This document shows, piece by piece, positions 6,927-8,187 of a stretch of DNA of 8,187 bases (its first letter is position 1; each line of letters begins with the position of its first letter). The position numbers were made by a program, and so were the translations under genes. The DNA is from Longimicrobiales bacterium (GTDB lineage Bacteria > Gemmatimonadota > Gemmatimonadetes > Longimicrobiales > Gaopeijiaceae), in NCBI GenBank assembly GCA_028280205.1, contig JANQME010000156.1, positions 1 to 8,187 on the forward strand. The letters run 5' to 3'. A model generated the notes under the pieces. The model worked only from the letters and a program-made list of their open reading frames with translations, searched no databases and had not been told where the DNA came from.

Positions 6927-7433
6927 TCAGCCGCTGATCTGCGCGGCGATCTCGGCCGGGAGGATCACCTGATCGATCACGTGGATGATCCCGTTCGACG
7001 CCTCGATGTCCGTGGCGACGACCGTGGCCTGATCGACCGTGACCGTGCCCATGTCGGTCGCGATGGAGACGTCGATCCCGGCCGCCGTCTCGGCGGACGT
7101 CATCGTGACGACCTCGGACGCGGGGACGCGTCCCGGAACGACGTGGTAGAGCAGGACCTGCGTGAGCGCCTCCTTGTCGGCGAGCAGCGCCTGGAGCGTC
7201 TCCTGGGGGATCTTGGCGAAGGCGTCGTCCGTCGGCGCGAAGACCGTGAAGGGGCCCTCGGACTGGAGAACGCCGACGAGGTCGGCGGCGGTCGCGGCGG
7301 TGAGCAGCGTCTCGAAGTTCCCGGCGGCCTGAGCCGTCTCGACGATGTCGGCATCCTGCGCGACGACGGCGGACGGGGCGGCGAGAATGAGCGGCGCAGC
7401 GACGAGCGCCGCGGAAAGAAGCTTCTTGACCAT
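6927..7433 (-). CDS. Secreted single-domain fasciclin (FAS1) protein
   Basis: This is a 168-residue exported protein with one FAS1 domain, a fold linked to cell-surface adhesion or ligand binding. The signal peptide is residues 1-25 (MVKKLL, hydrophobic core, cleavage after VVA before QDAD). The domain fills about 29-160 and shows the classic signatures. These are the first conserved box FTVFAPTDDAFAKIP (62-76), then the YHVVPGRV segment (96-103), and finally ASNGIIHVIDQVILP (145-159) at the end. The ATG at 7433 is chosen because AGAGGAG lies 10 nt upstream and the leader starts cleanly there; an in-frame TTG at 7487 would add 18 charged residues before the signal peptide. The gene is divergent from a CarH-like regulator, and its promoter overlaps three 11-bp repeats, so light/B12 repression is likely. 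The molecular role is unknown. Confidence 0.95.
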   Translation of the reverse strand: MVKKLLSAALVAAPLILAAPSAVVAQDADIVETAQAAGNFETLLTAATAADLVGVLQSEGPFTVFAPTDDAFAKIPQETLQALLADKEALTQVLLYHVVPGRVPASEVVTMTSAETAAGIDVSIATDMGTVTVDQATVVATDIEASNGIIHVIDQVILPAEIAAQISG

Positions 7434-7443
7434 CGTAGGGTGA

Positions 7444-7450
7444 CTCCTCT
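7444..7450 (-). promoter_or_regulatory. Ribosome binding site of the fasciclin gene
   Basis: AGAGGAG on the minus strand lies 10 nt before the ATG at 7433 and fixes that start. Confidence 0.75.
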
Positions 7451-7477
7451 TGCGGTGTGTGATTCGGACTTCGACAG

Positions 7478-7489
7478 CATTGTTCAATG
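7478..7489. repeat. Small inverted repeat in the fasciclin 5' leader
   Basis: CATTG-TT-CAATG falls just downstream of the predicted fasciclin transcription start. On the minus strand it contains TGAACA, the same core as the operator repeats, but out of their 11-bp register (31 bp from the nearest unit). Confidence 0.4.
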
Positions 7490-7499
7490 AGTGTCTAAG

Positions 7500-7528
7500 A
7501 AAAGAATTGCATGTTCGACCAGTGTCAA
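7500..7528 (-). promoter_or_regulatory. Promoter of the fasciclin gene
   Basis: On the minus strand a consensus -35 TTGACA (7528-7523) is followed by a 17-bp spacer and a weak -10, TCTTTT (7505-7500; 3 of 6 consensus bases). Transcription would start near 7493, giving a leader of about 60 nt that includes the ribosome site. The -35 is embedded in the middle 11-bp repeat. Confidence 0.6.
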
Positions 7529-7544
7529 GCCAATGTTCACTAAT
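7512..7544 (-). promoter_or_regulatory. Three head-to-tail 11-bp repeats, candidate CarH-type operator
   Basis: On the minus strand the units are ATTAGTGAACA (7544-7534), TTGGCTTGACA (7533-7523) and CTGGTCGAACA (7522-7512). All three share T at position 2 and ACA at 9-11, and most other positions agree in two of three. T. thermophilus CarH is known to bind three tandem 11-bp repeats overlapping a -35 box, which is the layout seen here. The units are degenerate (5-6 of 11 identical pairwise), so the call rests on exact spacing plus context. Confidence 0.6.
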
Positions 7545-7549
7545 TTTAT

Positions 7550-7578
7550 TTGACGATCGTTGTACAAGCGCGTATTTT
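7550..7578 (+). promoter_or_regulatory. Promoter of the CarH-like regulator, predicted leaderless
   Basis: TTGACG (7550-7555), a 17-bp spacer and TATTTT (7573-7578) make a good sigma-70-type promoter. The expected start, about 7 bp past the -10, falls on the ATG at 7586. No Shine-Dalgarno sequence is present, consistent with a leaderless message. Confidence 0.6.
7560..7567. promoter_or_regulatory. TTGTACAA palindrome inside the regulator's promoter spacer
   Basis: This perfect 8-bp palindrome lies between the -35 and -10 of the regulator promoter. Its TGTACA begins exactly 11 bp after the TTGACG box, echoing the 11-bp spacing of the neighbouring repeats. It is a candidate autoregulatory site. 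Confidence 0.45.
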
Positions 7579-7585
7579 GACTCTT

Positions 7586-8187
7586 ATGGTCGACTCATCC
7601 GAACCCCGTCATCCGATCCGCGTCGTCGCGCAGCGGACCGGACTCTCCACTCCCGTGTTGAGGGCGTGGGAGCGCCGCTACGGCGCCGTCACCCCGACCC
7701 GGTCCGAAGGAGGACAGCGCCTCTACTCGGACGCGGACATCCGGAGGCTCCAGCTTCTCGCCACGGCGGTCGATGGCGGCCGGAGTATCGGCCTGATCGC
7801 CGACCTGGCCGTCACGGAGCTCGAGGCTCTGATCGACGAAGACCGCGAGACGCCGGTCCACCTTCCCGGCGATTCGATCGCACCGGACGTCGAGCGCGTC
7901 GAGCATGCACTGCAGCTCGTGCGTGACCTCCAGGTCGTCGAACTCGAGCACTACCTGATGCGTCAGGCGGTCGAGCTCCGACCTCACGAGCTGGTGGAGG
8001 GGCTGATGGTCCCGCTCCTTCAGGAGATCGGACGGTCATGGCAGAGCGGTCGGCTCGCGGCCAGCTCCGAGCACCTCGCCTCGGTCTCGATCCGCCGCTT
8101 CCTCGAGTGGATGTCGACCACCAGCACCAAGGAGCAGGCGGCTCCCCTCATGGTGACCGGAACGCCGTCCGGGCAGCGGCACGAGTT
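7586..8187 (+). CDS. MerR-type regulator with B12-binding domain, CarH/LitR-like, 3' end outside window
   Basis: The visible 200 residues match the family of coenzyme-B12-dependent photoreceptor repressors, which bind operators as dark tetramers and fall apart in light. The MerR winged helix (about 11-75) has RVVAQRTGLSTPVLRAWERRYG followed by a G-x-RLYSDADIRRL wing segment, split here across residues 12-56. A helical cap domain (about 103-180) carries VPLLQEIG and the W-x9-EH motif (Trp152, Glu162, His163) that packs over adenosylcobalamin in CarH. The Rossmann B12 domain begins near 187, and His199 sits where the lower axial cobalt ligand is expected; the window ends one codon later. Gln153 replaces the His that follows Trp in T. 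thermophilus CarH. ATG 7586 is supported by the promoter and the domain boundary. The gene is divergent from the fasciclin gene. Confidence 0.9.
   Translation, partial: MVDSSEPRHPIRVVAQRTGLSTPVLRAWERRYGAVTPTRSEGGQRLYSDADIRRLQLLATAVDGGRSIGLIADLAVTELEALIDEDRETPVHLPGDSIAPDVERVEHALQLVRDLQVVELEHYLMRQAVELRPHELVEGLMVPLLQEIGRSWQSGRLAASSEHLASVSIRRFLEWMSTTSTKEQAAPLMVTGTPSGQRHE

Noticed and set aside
4324..6972. Long plus-strand open frame (882 codons) opposite the BNR protein
   Set aside because: The composition is a mirror of the real gene (Arg/Val/Asp-rich, no motif, no signal), and it runs on through the hairpin region. It is an antisense shadow.
7434..7487. Longer fasciclin protein starting at TTG 7487
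   Set aside because: It would place 18 charged residues before a good signal peptide and use a poor start, whereas ATG 7433 has AGAGGAG 10 nt upstream.
7450..7926. Plus-strand frame spanning the intergenic region and overlapping the MerR gene
   Set aside because: It is in a different frame from the clear MerR/B12 coding sequence, crosses both promoters, and becomes an Arg-rich shadow after 7620.

Overview
The window is GC-rich (very high G/C at third codon positions). It looks like a chromosomal segment from a Gram-negative-type bacterium that exports many proteins. A roughly 1000-residue sortilin/VPS10-like beta-propeller protein, a Met-rich multicopper oxidase, a fasciclin protein and a cobalamin-binding MerR regulator together fit Gemmatimonadota or a similar GC-rich environmental lineage. 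That assignment is inference from gene content only. I see no tRNA, rRNA, CRISPR array, transposase or integration signature.

Left block (1-3654, + strand). The 3' end of a secreted protein of unknown function comes first, with a Met/His-rich C-terminus. A TetR-family regulator of the NemR/AcuR-like type follows, with a near-perfect palindromic operator upstream of its real GTG start. Next is a three-domain multicopper oxidase with a complete set of copper ligands, then a small membrane-anchored coiled-coil protein 28 bp after it. TetR, oxidase and the small protein are co-oriented and could form one transcription unit.

Middle block (3655-6926). A hairpin separates the left block from a convergent 1035-residue exported BNR/Asp-box protein on the minus strand. 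Its upstream gap carries three hairpins in a row. The strongest lies just after the stop of the next minus-strand gene.

Right block (6927-8187). A secreted single-domain fasciclin (FAS1) protein on the minus strand is divergent from a MerR-type regulator on the plus strand that runs off the window. The regulator has the W-x9-EH cap motif of CarH/LitR coenzyme-B12 photoreceptors. The window ends one codon after the expected cobalt-ligating histidine. The 152-bp gap between the two genes is much more AT-rich than its surroundings. It holds a promoter for each direction and three head-to-tail 11-bp repeats, the middle one containing the TTGACA -35 box of the fasciclin promoter. This matches the known operator layout of CarH, so the pair is best read as a candidate light/B12-controlled switch for a fasciclin protein. 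The regulator's own promoter is predicted to start transcription at its ATG, giving a leaderless message.
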